From contig JAHHOT010000040.1 of NCBI GenBank assembly GCA_018677555.1, positions 1 through 42,399 of the forward strand: a stretch of 42,399 bases of DNA, read 5' to 3'. The DNA comes from Gammaproteobacteria bacterium. Lineage in GTDB: Bacteria; Pseudomonadota; Gammaproteobacteria; Steroidobacterales; Woeseiaceae. How positions within the stretch are numbered: position 1 is the first letter of the stretch; the number at the start of each line of letters is the position of its first letter. The translations under genes and the position numbers were made by a program. The notes under the pieces were generated by a model, which ran no database searches, had not been told where the DNA came from, and saw only the letters and a program-made list of their open reading frames with translations. Positions 1 to 8,239 of the stretch are shown one piece after another.

Positions 1-485
1 CGCTGACCTCGGTCAGCGAGCCGCCACGCAACGGGGAGCCCCTGCGCAGCGGGTTTTACCTGAAATCCGCTCGCATACTGGGCACCGACGATCAGGGCAA
101 GCGGCTTTACGAGATCGAGGCCGAGTACGCCGAACAGCAGCCCAACAACGAAATACAGTTCGACAACGTGCAGATCGAGTATGCCGTCGATTCCGGCATA
201 CCCTGGACGCTCAACGCCGATACCGCAATCATCGGGAAGGATCGAAAACGGGTGCGCCTGTCCGGCCATGTCATTGCCGTAAGCAACGAGGGTTTCGGGG
301 GCCAGGAAACCGAAATTCGCACGCCCTACCTCGAACTCCAGCCGGAAAACTTTGTAGCCGAAACCGACGAGCGCGTGCAAATCCGAATAGGCAGCCGCAG
401 CCTTACCGCGACCGGAATGCTGGCCATGCTGGAGAACAACCGCGTGCAATTGAAGTCCAATGTAAGCGGAAAGTTTGTACCATAG
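1..485 (+). CDS. lptC: LptC, LPS export inner-membrane/periplasmic protein (5' truncated)
   Basis: The reading frame is open from base 3 and ends at 485, giving about 160 visible residues, so only the N-terminal membrane anchor lies outside the window. LptC is a bitopic inner-membrane protein whose periplasmic beta-jellyroll receives LPS from the LptB2FG transporter and passes it to LptA. The visible part has the family pattern: YEIEAEYAEQ, a stretch of short beta-strand repeats, the segment GFGGQETEIRTPYLELQPE, and a closing strand that includes LTATGMLA. Position immediately before lptA and lptB is the conserved gammaproteobacterial order. The gap to lptA is 32 bp, so co-transcription is likely. 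The identification rests on both the fold pattern and the context and is quite secure. Confidence 0.9.
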   Translation, partial: LTSVSEPPRNGEPLRSGFYLKSARILGTDDQGKRLYEIEAEYAEQQPNNEIQFDNVQIEYAVDSGIPWTLNADTAIIGKDRKRVRLSGHVIAVSNEGFGGQETEIRTPYLELQPENFVAETDERVQIRIGSRSLTATGMLAMLENNRVQLKSNVSGKFVP

Positions 486-517
486 GCACAGGCTGTAACG
501 GGCAGTATTCTAGCGAT

Positions 518-1207
518 ATGCGATTGATTTCCTACCTGATGCGGGCGATACGGGCAGCACGGCAACCTGGCTGTGTTGCCTGCGCCTTGTTGCTGGCACT
601 GCCGGCAGCGGCGCAACTCGAGGACCTGCGGCTGCCGATCTCTCTTGACGCGGACTCGACTGACTACGACGGCAACAGCTCGATGTTGATGTTCCAGGGC
701 TTGCGCCTGAGCCAGGGGAACATCGGGGTGGAAGCGGACAGCGGGCGCGCCAGCAAACTGGATTTTGAGGACAGCGTCTGGCATTTCTCCGGAAATGTCG
801 TCATAGATACCGAAAACGGTCATATCGAATGCGATTCGGCCGACCTGCAGTTCACGGGTCACCAGCTGCAAACCGCGACCATTCGCGGCGATCCCGCGAC
901 CTTCCGCCTGCAGCGGCCAGGCAGTGACGAAACGACCTATGCCGAGGCTGGGCACCTGGCCTATGACTTCAAGTCGGGAATCATCGAGTTCTCGGACAAG
1001 GCCGTGATTACCGAAGGTGGGAATCAAATCTCCAGCGACTATCTGTTGTACAACATTATCGAACGCCGCATTAATGCACAGTCGGCCGGAGAAGGCGCGC
1101 CGAAAGTAAAGATCACCTATACGCCGAAGGCCGAGGACGTTGCGGACAGTGTACCCGCTGCCGAGGACGCCAATCCGGCTGCGGACGATGACACGGAGAA
1201 TAGATGA
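518..1207 (+). CDS. lptA: LptA, periplasmic LPS bridge protein
   Basis: 229 residues. An N-terminal signal peptide (basic [15 protein letters not shown], hydrophobic [13 protein letters not shown], likely cleavage near AAAQ) sends it to the periplasm. The mature part is an OstA-type beta-jellyroll beginning with [14 protein letters not shown]. It contains the family features of a stored '[21 protein letters not shown]' type strand pair and '[16 protein letters not shown]'. LptA polymerises into the bridge that carries LPS from LptC to LptD. At about 40 residues longer than the E. coli protein, it has an acidic, alanine-rich tail of about 25 residues (from PKAEDVAD to the end), probably disordered. 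The stop overlaps the lptB start in an ATGA arrangement at 1204-1207, implying translational coupling. Confidence 0.93.
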   Translation: MRLISYLMRAIRAARQPGCVACALLLALPAAAQLEDLRLPISLDADSTDYDGNSSMLMFQGLRLSQGNIGVEADSGRASKLDFEDSVWHFSGNVVIDTENGHIECDSADLQFTGHQLQTATIRGDPATFRLQRPGSDETTYAEAGHLAYDFKSGIIEFSDKAVITEGGNQISSDYLLYNIIERRINAQSAGEGAPKVKITYTPKAEDVADSVPAAEDANPAADDDTENR

Positions 1208-1929
1208 GTATTCTCAGCGTCCAGGATATTTCCAAGCGCTACAAGTTTCGCGAAGTCGTCAAAAACATCTCCCTCGAGATTTCGAGTGGCGAGGTCGTTG
1301 GCCTGCTTGGCCCGAACGGGGCCGGAAAAACGACGGCCTTCTACATGATCGTTGGCCTCATTGCGGCCGAGCACGGGCAGATTCTTCTGGACGGTCACGA
1401 CCTGACAGCGTTGCCAATGCACAAGCGATCCGCAATGGGCCTGGGCTACCTGCCGCAGGAGGCGTCAATCTTTCGCAAACTGACGGTCGAACAGAATATC
1501 CTTGCCATCCTCGAAAATCGCGACGATCTCGACCGCGCCGGACGCCAGCAGGAGCTGGATCAACTGCTCGATGAGCTGCACGTCGGCCACGTCCGAACGA
1601 GCCTCGGCATCAGTCTCTCGGGGGGAGAGCGCCGGCGGGTCGAAATTGCGCGTGCCCTTGCCGCCAATCCGCGCTTCGTCTTGCTGGATGAACCTTTTGC
1701 CGGAGTCGACCCGATATCCGTACTGGACATTCAACGCATTATTCGCCATTTGTCCGATCGAGACATCGGAGTGCTCATTACTGACCATAATGTCCGCGAA
1801 ACCCTCGGAATCTGCTCGCGAGCCTATATACTCAATGACGGAAGCCTGATTGCATCAGGCTCACCCGAGGACATTTTGGAAAATCAGCATGTTCGTGAAG
1901 TTTATCTCGGACAGGAGTTCAAACTCTGA
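1204..1929 (+). CDS. lptB: LptB, LPS export ABC transporter ATPase
   Basis: 241 residues, the usual length for LptB. Visible ABC motifs are the Walker [10 protein letters not shown] at residues 36-44, the Q-loop in [18 protein letters not shown], the signature LSGGERRR, the Walker [14 protein letters not shown], and the switch histidine in ITDHNV. LptB is the cytoplasmic ATPase of the LptB2FG complex that extracts LPS from the inner membrane. LptF and LptG are normally encoded elsewhere, and nothing in this window resembles them. The ATG overlaps the lptA stop by four bases, so the two are very likely translated from one message. The [12 protein letters not shown] stretch and the exact context separate it from amino-acid LivF-type ATPases. 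Confidence 0.96.
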   Translation: MSILSVQDISKRYKFREVVKNISLEISSGEVVGLLGPNGAGKTTAFYMIVGLIAAEHGQILLDGHDLTALPMHKRSAMGLGYLPQEASIFRKLTVEQNILAILENRDDLDRAGRQQELDQLLDELHVGHVRTSLGISLSGGERRRVEIARALAANPRFVLLDEPFAGVDPISVLDIQRIIRHLSDRDIGVLITDHNVRETLGICSRAYILNDGSLIASGSPEDILENQHVREVYLGQEFKL

Positions 1930-2012
1930 TACAGAATCAGTGATGTCAGCCACGAGGCGGCAAAAATCTCTGCTTCAACGCAACCTTGTTGCGCACGGGA
2001 TCGAACGGGTCA

Positions 2013-3407
2013 ATGCTAAAACCTAGTCTTCAGCTCAAGCTCGGCCAGACGCTAACGATGACGCCGCAATTACAGCAGGCGATCCGGCTTCTGCAGTTGC
2101 CCGTGCTCGATCTCAATGCGCAAATCCAGGAAGCGCTGGAAGAGAACATCATGCTGGAGATGGAGGACCTGCCTGACGTCCCCAAAACCAGCGCCGAATC
2201 GACTGCCGAAATCGAAACCATCAAGGCCGAGGACAGCTGGCAGTCCAGCTCGATGCAGCACATACAGGACGGTGGCTGGAATGGCGAGGGTCGTCCTGTG
2301 CAGGAATTCGCCGATGAGAGTGGCGAGACATTACGCGAACATCTTCTCTGGCAGCTGGAATTCGAGGATTTCGATCCGCGCCAGGCGCTCATCGGCGAAG
2401 CCCTGATCGACTCGATAAATGACGACGGTTACCTGGCCGCGGACCTGGATGACATCGTCGAGTCCATCGATCCGGAGAGCGCGGTAACGGTCGGGGAAAT
2501 AGAAGAGACACTCTGCAAGATCCAGCGACTGGATCCAATCGGCGTTGGCGCCAGAAATCTCTCTGAGTGCATCGTGTTACAGCTTCAGCAGCTAGACGCG
2601 CAAACGGAAGGCCGTGAATTGGCGATGAAGCTGGCCACGGACCACCTCGACCTCATCGCCAGCCAGGAATTCGGCGAATTGCGGCGGTCCTTGCGCACGT
2701 CAGAGGAAGAACTGGACGACGCAATTGCACTGGTCCGCAGCTGCAATCCGAAGCCCGGGCTCGCGGTGAGCCCCGCCTCGGCGGAATACGTCATTCCGGA
2801 CGTATTCGTGCGCAAGATCGACGGTCGCTGGCAGGTCGAGTTGAGTGCGACCGGCATTCCGCGACTGTCCGTGAATCAGCAATATGCGCAAATACTGCGC
2901 GGCAACGGCGACCATGCCGTACTGCGGTCGCAGCTGCAGGAGGCACGCTGGCTGGTACGCAGCCTCGAAATCCGCAATGACACTTTACTTAAGGTGGCAA
3001 CTTGCATCGTTTCGCGCCAGAAAGAGTTTCTGGAACGTGGCGACGAAGCCATGAAGCCGCTAGTATTAAGGGATGTCGCCGAATCGATTGGCATGCATGA
3101 ATCGACCATCTCGCGGGTTACCACGAACAAGTACATGCACACCCCCCGGGGCGTCTTCGAGTTCAAATATTTCTTTTCCAGTCACCTTTCCACCGTCGAT
3201 GGTGCAGAGCAATCATCGACGTCCGTGCGCGCGAAAATTCGCAAGCTTGTCGGCGCCGAAAATCCTGCCAAGCCACTCAGCGATAGCAAGATCGCGAAAA
3301 TGCTGGCCGACGAAGGAATCAACGTTGCGCGACGAACAGTCGCCAAGTACCGCGAGGCGATGAAGATCGGGTCATCGAGCGAGCGAAAGGTCAAGAAACC
3401 GAGATAG
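2013..3407 (+). CDS. rpoN: RNA polymerase sigma-54 factor RpoN
   Basis: 464 residues from the ATG at 2013. That start gives the canonical N-terminus MLKPSLQLKLGQTLTMTPQL, so I prefer it to an in-frame TTG at 1986. Region I is glutamine- and leucine-rich (PQLQQAIRLLQLP) and contacts enhancer-binding activators. An acidic linker follows (IEEALEENIMLEMEDLP-like). Next is the core-binding region with the repeated DPIGVGARNLSECIVLQLQ type segment. The helix-turn-helix is RDVAESIGMHESTISRVT. The RpoN box ARRTVAKYRE, which reads the -24 promoter element, sits near the C-terminus. RpoN directs transcription of nitrogen, motility and other regulons with AAA+ activators. The gap from lptB is 83 bp and I see no clear terminator between them. 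Confidence 0.97.
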   Translation: MLKPSLQLKLGQTLTMTPQLQQAIRLLQLPVLDLNAQIQEALEENIMLEMEDLPDVPKTSAESTAEIETIKAEDSWQSSSMQHIQDGGWNGEGRPVQEFADESGETLREHLLWQLEFEDFDPRQALIGEALIDSINDDGYLAADLDDIVESIDPESAVTVGEIEETLCKIQRLDPIGVGARNLSECIVLQLQQLDAQTEGRELAMKLATDHLDLIASQEFGELRRSLRTSEEELDDAIALVRSCNPKPGLAVSPASAEYVIPDVFVRKIDGRWQVELSATGIPRLSVNQQYAQILRGNGDHAVLRSQLQEARWLVRSLEIRNDTLLKVATCIVSRQKEFLERGDEAMKPLVLRDVAESIGMHESTISRVTTNKYMHTPRGVFEFKYFFSSHLSTVDGAEQSSTSVRAKIRKLVGAENPAKPLSDSKIAKMLADEGINVARRTVAKYREAMKIGSSSERKVKKPR

Positions 3408-3420
3408 CACAAGAAACGTA

Positions 3421-3480
3421 AAGGAGGATCGCCAATCAGTGAAACCGCAGCTCGCGACGGCCCGGGAAGAGGCGGGTTGA
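3421..3480 (+). other. Strong Shine-Dalgarno followed by a 13-codon ORF in the rpoN-hpf gap
   Basis: A near-perfect anti-16S match, AAGGAGG at 3421-3427, lies in the 112-bp gap between rpoN and hpf. Eleven bases further on, a GTG at 3439 opens a 13-codon frame (VKPQLATAREEAG) that ends in TGA at 3478-3480. The hpf gene has its own SD, AGGAG at 3510-3514, so the upstream SD is not needed for hpf. It could be a leader peptide, a standby ribosome site, or chance. No regulatory codon run is visible in the mini-ORF. Confidence 0.2.
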
Positions 3481-3519
3481 AGCGATGATCACCAGACCAG
3501 AGAAAATCAGGAGAATGCT

Positions 3520-3840
3520 ATGCAGGTAAGTGTTACGGGTCACCAGATCGATGTCACGGAGTCTTTGCGAGACTATGTGAATACCAAGATTGAAAAGCTG
3601 GAAAGACATTTCGATCTCGTCTCCGACGTTCATTGCATACTGAAGGTCGAAAAGTTGCAGCACAAGGCAGAGGCGACGGTGAGCGTGAACGGCGGAAAGA
3701 TTTTTGCGGATGCGGTCGAAGAGGACATGTACGCCGCCATTGACGGGCTCGTAGACAAACTTGACCGGCAAGTCATCAAATACAAGGAAAAACTGGTCGA
3801 TCACCACGCGCGGGATTCCCACAAACGACGATTCGGATGA
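3520..3840 (+). CDS. hpf: Ribosome hibernation promoting factor (short HPF / YfiA family)
   Basis: 106 residues, matching the short HPF/RaiA class and lacking the C-terminal dimerisation domain of long HPF. It begins MQVSVTGHQIDVTESLRDYV, the typical N-terminus, and continues through KIEKLERHFD. The basic helix is followed by the DMYAAIDGLVDKLDRQVIKYKEKL segment that lies in the mRNA/tRNA channel of the 30S subunit. The protein shuts down translation in stationary phase, usually by helping 100S dimer formation. The SD AGGAG sits six bases before the ATG. Its place between rpoN and ptsN is the conserved one in gammaproteobacteria. Confidence 0.95.
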   Translation: MQVSVTGHQIDVTESLRDYVNTKIEKLERHFDLVSDVHCILKVEKLQHKAEATVSVNGGKIFADAVEEDMYAAIDGLVDKLDRQVIKYKEKLVDHHARDSHKRRFG

Positions 3841-3877
3841 CACGCCGCAAGCGGCCCGCGAAGAAAACCGGCTGACT

Positions 3878-3897
3878 GGCCGGTCTTGCGACCGGCC
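3878..3897 (+). other. Perfect hairpin between hpf and ptsN
   Basis: Two 8-base arms, GGCCGGTC (3878-3885) and GACCGGCC (3890-3897), are exact reverse complements around the four-base loop TTGC. No run of T follows, so it is not a standard intrinsic terminator. It may stabilise the 3' end of the hpf message or reduce read-through into ptsN. The role is inference. Confidence 0.4.
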
Positions 3898-3939
3898 CCG
3901 GTTGATCGGACAACTGGAACAAACATCGTACAGCTACCC

Positions 3940-4428
3940 ATGAACTTGCAGGACATCATTCAACCGGACAGCGTGCTGTGTAACGCGGAAGCACGCAGCA
4001 AGAAACACAGCCTCGAGATCCTGAGCGAGCTGCTGGGACAAACCAGTCCCGAGATTGCCAGCGAGGAGATCTTCGAGAATCTCATCGATCGCGAACGCCT
4101 CGGCTGCACCGGGCTGGATCAGGGCGTGGCTTTCCCGCATTGCCGTGTCAGCGGCGTGAAGGCGAGCAGCGGGGCGCTGATCAAGCTCGCTTCGCCAGTC
4201 GACTTCGACTCATCGGACGGCGAGCTCGTGGACGTGGTTTTCGGCCTCATTGTTCCCTCCGAACTCGACGCCACGCACTATGCGGATATCGAGGAGCTGG
4301 CGAACCTGCTACGCAACGAGGATCTTCGAATCCGGCTGCGTGCAGCGACCAGCAGCAGCGACCTGTACGACGCGCTGATCGCCGGGCAGCACGAGCCACT
4401 ACCGAAAGTGCAGGAATCCGGCAATTAA
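3940..4428 (+). CDS. ptsN: PTS IIA-like nitrogen regulatory protein PtsN (EIIA-Ntr)
   Basis: 162 residues from the ATG at 3940, which gives the family N-terminus MNLQDIIQPDSVLCNAEARS. A TTG 54 bases upstream would add 18 residues that do not resemble the family. The phosphorylatable histidine is in GVAFPHCRV, preceded by the expected ERLGCTGLDQG. EIIA-Ntr is the last phosphoacceptor of the regulatory PTS-Ntr chain (PtsP, NPr, PtsN) and controls potassium transport, sensor kinases and stress responses rather than sugar uptake. It lies 27 bp upstream of rapZ. The usual phosphodonor gene ptsO is not found in this window. Confidence 0.95.
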   Translation: MNLQDIIQPDSVLCNAEARSKKHSLEILSELLGQTSPEIASEEIFENLIDRERLGCTGLDQGVAFPHCRVSGVKASSGALIKLASPVDFDSSDGELVDVVFGLIVPSELDATHYADIEELANLLRNEDLRIRLRAATSSSDLYDALIAGQHEPLPKVQESGN

Positions 4429-4455
4429 TCGCAAGTCACTGCGTCTTCCAGACAA

Positions 4456-5346
4456 ATGTCGAACGACAGCAAACTAATTATCGTTAGTGGCCTTTCCGGA
4501 TCCGGGAAAAGCGTTGCGCTGCACGTACTCGAGGACCTCGGGTATAACTCGATCGATAACATGCCGGCCGGCTTGTTGCGCTCGCTCGTGGTTGAACTGC
4601 GACGCACGGGCGATCCGTCGACCGCGAAGATTGCGGTCGGCGTAGACGCGCGCAACCGAAAGCAGGACCTCGAGTCATTCCCTGCCCTCCTCGCCGAACT
4701 CCGCAAAGACCAGATCGAAATTGACCTGCTGTTCCTGCAAGCCAGCGACGACGTCCTGTTGCAACGATACAGCGAAACCCGGCGCCGACACCCGCTCGCC
4801 GACGACACCACCGAACTGCGAGGCGCCATTGCCCGAGAACGTGAACTTCTCGGTGAGATAATCAATTCGGCTGACCTGATTATCGATACCACCCGTACGA
4901 GTATCTACGAGCTTGCGGAACTCATTCGACAGCGCGTGGATCTCCGACCGAGCGATCGCTTGTCCGTACTGATCGAATCATTCGGTTTCAAGCACGGCAT
5001 ACCGTCGGACGCAGATTTCGTGTTCGACCTGCGCTGCCTGCCGAACCCTTACTGGACCGCTGAATTGCGGCCGCTGACGGGGCAGCATACGGAAGTCGCC
5101 GAGTTTCTGGACTCACAAGAATCCTTTACACGGATGTACGAAGACATACTGAAATTCCTCAAAGCATGGATACCGGAATACGTCGCCGTGGATCGGAGCT
5201 ATCTTACGGTGGCACTTGGCTGCACCGGCGGTCAACACCGCTCCGTATACATGACGGAAAAGCTCGCTGCGGCGCTACGCGGCATTCATGAGCCTGTTCT
5301 CACACGCCACAACGAACTGGGTCCGCACAGCCCGCAATCTGCCTGA
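4456..5346 (+). CDS. rapZ: RNase adapter protein RapZ
   Basis: 296 residues. The Walker A GLSGSGKS is at residues 12-19. The N-terminal kinase-like half contains NMPAGLL and VGVDARNR. The C-terminal half contains ESFGFKHGIPSDADFVFDLR, FLPNPYW-like LPNPYWTAELR, and the signature GCTGGQHRSVY, all diagnostic of the YvcJ/RapZ family. In enterobacteria RapZ senses glucosamine-6-phosphate and presents the sRNA GlmZ to RNase E. Whether that circuit exists here cannot be told from this window, because no GlmZ-like RNA is visible. It forms a tight group with ptsN. Confidence 0.95.
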   Translation: MSNDSKLIIVSGLSGSGKSVALHVLEDLGYNSIDNMPAGLLRSLVVELRRTGDPSTAKIAVGVDARNRKQDLESFPALLAELRKDQIEIDLLFLQASDDVLLQRYSETRRRHPLADDTTELRGAIARERELLGEIINSADLIIDTTRTSIYELAELIRQRVDLRPSDRLSVLIESFGFKHGIPSDADFVFDLRCLPNPYWTAELRPLTGQHTEVAEFLDSQESFTRMYEDILKFLKAWIPEYVAVDRSYLTVALGCTGGQHRSVYMTEKLAAALRGIHEPVLTRHNELGPHSPQSA

Positions 5347-5408
5347 CTTGTTGCTGTAAGCCAGCTACACTTCCGCTCGACCTGGACGCCACCTTCCGGG
5401 CAGGGGCA

Positions 5409-6758
5409 ATGGACGCACGAGAATACACCCAAACAAACCTGCGAATGCTGCGGGAGAAGCTGGGCAGCGGCAGCCTGCATTCGGCAGAGGTGTTGCTGGG
5501 CAGTCTGCATCCGTCGGAGCTGGCGCGACTGCTGGAATCGCTGCCGTTGCAGGAACGGGCGGTCATCTGGGAGATGCTGGACCAGGACGTCGAGGGTGAC
5601 GTTCTCGTCGAGCTGAACGAGGAAGTTCGCGACGGCCTGATCGACGGGATGCCGGCCGACGAACTCGTGGCCGCCACGGAAGGCATGGCGATGGACGACC
5701 TCGCCGACCTCGTAGCCGACCTGCCGGAAGCGCTCACGCGCGAAGTCCTGCGGTCGCTCGATCAGCAGGACCGCGATCGCCTGAACCAGGTGTTGTCCTA
5801 CGACGAAGACAGCGCCGGCGGCCTGATGAACGTTGATATTGTGACCGTCCGCCCCGACGTAACTCTCGACGTCGTCATGCGTTATCTGCGCGCCCGCGGC
5901 GCGATACCCGATGACACGGATTCCATCTACGTCGTCAACCGCAACAACGAGTACTTCGGCTCACTCTACCTGTCGCGCCTGCTGACACAAGACCCTGCCA
6001 TGCTGGTTGCAGAGGCGATGTCGACCGATGTCATGCCGATACCCGCACACACACCGTCGGCGGAGGTCGTGTGGGAGTTCGAGAATCGCGACCTGTTGTC
6101 GGCGCCGGTGATCGACGAAAATCATCGCGTCGTAGGACGGATTACCGTCGACGATGTCGTCGACGTGATCCGCGACCAGGCCGAGCACTCGCTGATGAGC
6201 GCCGCCGGTCTCGACGAAGAAGACGACATGTTCGCCCCCGTCGTCAAGAGCGCCCAGCGCCGTGCACTGTGGCTCGGCGTAAACCTGGCGACGGCTTTTC
6301 TCGCCGCATCCGTCGTCGATCTGTTTCAGACCACCCTCGACAAGATCGTGCTGCTGGCAGTATTGATGCCTATCGTGCCGAGCATGGGCGGCGTCGCCGG
6401 CAGTCAGTCGCTGGTCATTATCACGCGCGCGATCGCACTCGGCCAGATCGATAGCAGCAATGCACGACGTATCCTGCGAAAAGAGCTGCTCGTCGGCAGT
6501 CTCAACGGCCTCGCATGGTCAATCGTCGTCGGTCTGGCCACGTACCTTTGGTTCCATGACTGGCGTATCGGGGGCGTGATCGCAGGCGCCATGACGATCA
6601 ATCTTTTCATTGCCGCGGCCGCGGGCTTCGGCATTCCGATCCTGCTCCGCCGGATCAATATTGATCCGGCCCTGGCGGGTGGCGTGGTGCTGACGACGAT
6701 TACCGACGTGGTCGGCTACATGGCGTTTCTCGGACTCGGCGCGATATTCCTGTTATGA
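5409..6758 (+). CDS. mgtE: Magnesium transporter MgtE
   Basis: 449 residues. The order is an N-terminal superhelical MgtE_N domain with repeated acidic helices (LLESLPLQERAVIWEML, LADLVADLPEAL), two CBS domains (around YVVNRNNEYFGSLYLSRLL and IDENHRVVGRITVDDVVDVI), then five membrane helices beginning at RRALWLGVNLATAF. The channel motif reads MPIVPSMGGVAGSQSL, with V where many family members have N. The C-terminal helices end in GGVVLTTITDVVGYMAFLGL. MgtE is a Mg2+-gated Mg2+ channel: the cytosolic domains close the pore when magnesium is plentiful. It starts 62 bp after rapZ. No Mg-responsive leader is evident in that gap. Confidence 0.95.
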   Translation: MDAREYTQTNLRMLREKLGSGSLHSAEVLLGSLHPSELARLLESLPLQERAVIWEMLDQDVEGDVLVELNEEVRDGLIDGMPADELVAATEGMAMDDLADLVADLPEALTREVLRSLDQQDRDRLNQVLSYDEDSAGGLMNVDIVTVRPDVTLDVVMRYLRARGAIPDDTDSIYVVNRNNEYFGSLYLSRLLTQDPAMLVAEAMSTDVMPIPAHTPSAEVVWEFENRDLLSAPVIDENHRVVGRITVDDVVDVIRDQAEHSLMSAAGLDEEDDMFAPVVKSAQRRALWLGVNLATAFLAASVVDLFQTTLDKIVLLAVLMPIVPSMGGVAGSQSLVIITRAIALGQIDSSNARRILRKELLVGSLNGLAWSIVVGLATYLWFHDWRIGGVIAGAMTINLFIAAAAGFGIPILLRRINIDPALAGGVVLTTITDVVGYMAFLGLGAIFLL

Positions 6759-6782
6759 AACAATGTGTTGCGCGCTCGCGCG

Positions 6783-6828
6783 TACATGAGCATTTGGCGG
6801 AGCTTCACAACGCCGTATCGCGCCGGCT
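6783..6828 (+). repeat. 46-bp direct repeat, copy 1
   Basis: This segment, beginning TACATGAGCATTT and ending CGTATCGCGCCGGCT, recurs almost exactly at 6901-6946; I count three differences, all between bases 14 and 17. It lies in the gap after mgtE and contains no gene. It looks like a dispersed intergenic repeat, but no third copy is present in the window. Confidence 0.8.
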
Positions 6829-6835
6829 CATGCCC

Positions 6836-6958
6836 GCTGAGCTTCTCAGGCGAGTGCGAGACAAGGCGTGAAGCGACGAAAAAGCGCAGTGTACGAACGG
6901 TACATGAGCATTTTGAGGAGCTTCACAACGCCGTATCGCGCCGGCTGAGAAGCTCAGC
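6836..6958. repeat. Inverted arms and palindrome within the repeat cluster
   Basis: GCTGAGCTTCTCAG at 6836-6849 is the exact reverse complement of CTGAGAAGCTCAGC at 6945-6958, giving 14-base inverted arms about 95 bp apart. Between them lies a small palindrome, TGTAC-GAACG-GTACA (6890-6904), at the border of direct-repeat copy 2. The right arm lies inside the 3' end of the patatin gene. Confidence 0.7.
6901..6946 (+). repeat. 46-bp direct repeat, copy 2 (overlaps patatin 3' end)
   Basis: Second copy of the repeat at 6783-6828, offset by 118 bp. The stop codon of the convergent patatin gene (TGA, read from 6925 down to 6923) lies inside this copy, so the repeat supplies coding sequence and termination for that gene. 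Confidence 0.8.
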
Positions 6959-8185
6959 GGCCGTGCCGTGGCCGTAGCGGGACAAGTCCCGCTTAACCCA
7001 CTTGGGCGCAAACAGACGCGGCACGGGCTTGCCAGCGACGAAATCCAGCAACTGGTCTTTCACGCGCATGGCGTCCATGTAGCCCAGATCGATCAGCTCA
7101 CGGGTATAGGCGCGCTCGAACAGCAGGAAACTAAGCAGGCGATCTTCGCTGGGGCTGCGCCCGCGGATGCCGCGTAACAACGCGCGCACTGACCGCGGCA
7201 TTGCCTTGCGGTGTTTATGCGCGAGAACGCGCAGATCCTTGCTGGGCAGTATCACCATGGTATCGATAGGCCGTACTTTGGCCATTGCCCCGCTGCGCTT
7301 CGCCGCAGGAATCGAGTCGAGCAGCTGGTTGATGCGCGTCATGCGCTCCAGGTCGGAATACATCCCGTCCATGAACAGCGTGTCGAGCATGTAACCCGCG
7401 ATATTCGCAAAACTCGGAAATTCCTGCGGGCTGGTCGGATCGATGGCTGGATCCGCCGTCTCGTTGCGAATGCCGATGAGCAGAATCCGGTCGGCGCCCA
7501 GGTGTATGGCCGGACTCAGGGGAGTGGCCTGGCGCATCGCACCGTCGCCGAAGTATTCACCGTTAATGTTGACCGGCGGAAATATCATCGGCACCGCGAT
7601 ACTTGCCATGAGATGGTCGAGATTCAGCGTGTGGCGGATCCCGACCCTTCGCGTGCGGGTCCATTCGAGGTTGCCGGGCCCCGCTTCGAAGAAGGTTGTC
7701 GATCGCGCCGTGCCGTAGCCGGCCGCAGTCACGGCAACCGCGTGTAAATGCCCTTCCTCGATGGACGAGCGAATACGCGGAAAACGGATATTCCGGCTGA
7801 GTAGCTCCCGCAGGGGCGAATTATCGAGCAGCGACCGCGGCGTACCCACGATATAGCCGCCCAGCACGATCGCTGTAAGCCAGTGCAGGCTGCTTTTCAG
7901 CATGGTCAGGCTGTCCGAGCGAAACACGTGTTCGCAGTGGAAGTTTGCCCAGACATGCTCCAGCTCGGCGATTGCCACCCGATAGCGCCGGGCCTTGCTG
8001 GCCAGTACGACAGAGTTGATCGCCCCGGCCGAGGTGCCGCTGATTATCGGAAACGGGTTGATACAGCCCACCGGCATCAGTTCGGCGATCGCTTTCATGA
8101 CGCCGACCTGGAAGGCGCCACGCGCACCGCCGCCTGGCAACACCAGGCCAGTCTTGACGTCGTCGGGATGAACTTTCACGGCCAC
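6923..8185 (-). CDS. Patatin-like phospholipase
   Basis: 420 residues, starting at an ATG whose product begins MAVKVHPDDVKTGLVLPGGG. The patatin signature is complete. The glycine-rich oxyanion loop GGGARG is at residues 18-23, the nucleophile motif GTSAG at 50-54 (Ser52), and the catalytic aspartate in GDGAM (Asp214). Patatins are serine/aspartate-dyad lipid acyl hydrolases. There is no signal peptide, so the enzyme is probably cytoplasmic or membrane-associated. The C-terminal half is the extended form of bacterial patatins. The last 11 residues, AELLSRRDTAL, are encoded by a repeated DNA element (6901-6958). The substrate is unknown. It is divergent from the peroxiredoxin gene, 54 bp apart. 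Confidence 0.88.
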   Translation of the reverse strand: MAVKVHPDDVKTGLVLPGGGARGAFQVGVMKAIAELMPVGCINPFPIISGTSAGAINSVVLASKARRYRVAIAELEHVWANFHCEHVFRSDSLTMLKSSLHWLTAIVLGGYIVGTPRSLLDNSPLRELLSRNIRFPRIRSSIEEGHLHAVAVTAAGYGTARSTTFFEAGPGNLEWTRTRRVGIRHTLNLDHLMASIAVPMIFPPVNINGEYFGDGAMRQATPLSPAIHLGADRILLIGIRNETADPAIDPTSPQEFPSFANIAGYMLDTLFMDGMYSDLERMTRINQLLDSIPAAKRSGAMAKVRPIDTMVILPSKDLRVLAHKHRKAMPRSVRALLRGIRGRSPSEDRLLSFLLFERAYTRELIDLGYMDAMRVKDQLLDFVAGKPVPRLFAPKWVKRDLSRYGHGTAAELLSRRDTAL

Positions 8186-8192
8186 AGCGTAT

Positions 8193-8198
8193 TATAAT
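8193..8198 (+). promoter_or_regulatory. Likely -10 box upstream of the peroxiredoxin gene
   Basis: A perfect TATAAT lies just upstream of the divergent patatin start. I see no good -35 at 16-18 bp. Transcription from about 8205 would leave a 35-base leader before the ATG at 8240, with a ribosome site AAGGA at 8226-8230. That supports the 8240 start over an ATG at 8216, which would have almost no leader. Confidence 0.5.
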
Positions 8199-8239
8199 GT
8201 CCGCTTCGATCAGCAATGCCAATGCAAGGACCCCGCATC

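Noticed and set aside
1986-2012. TTG start extending RpoN by nine residues
   Set aside because: The ATG at 2013 gives the canonical MLKPSLQLKLGQ start; the extension has no family support.
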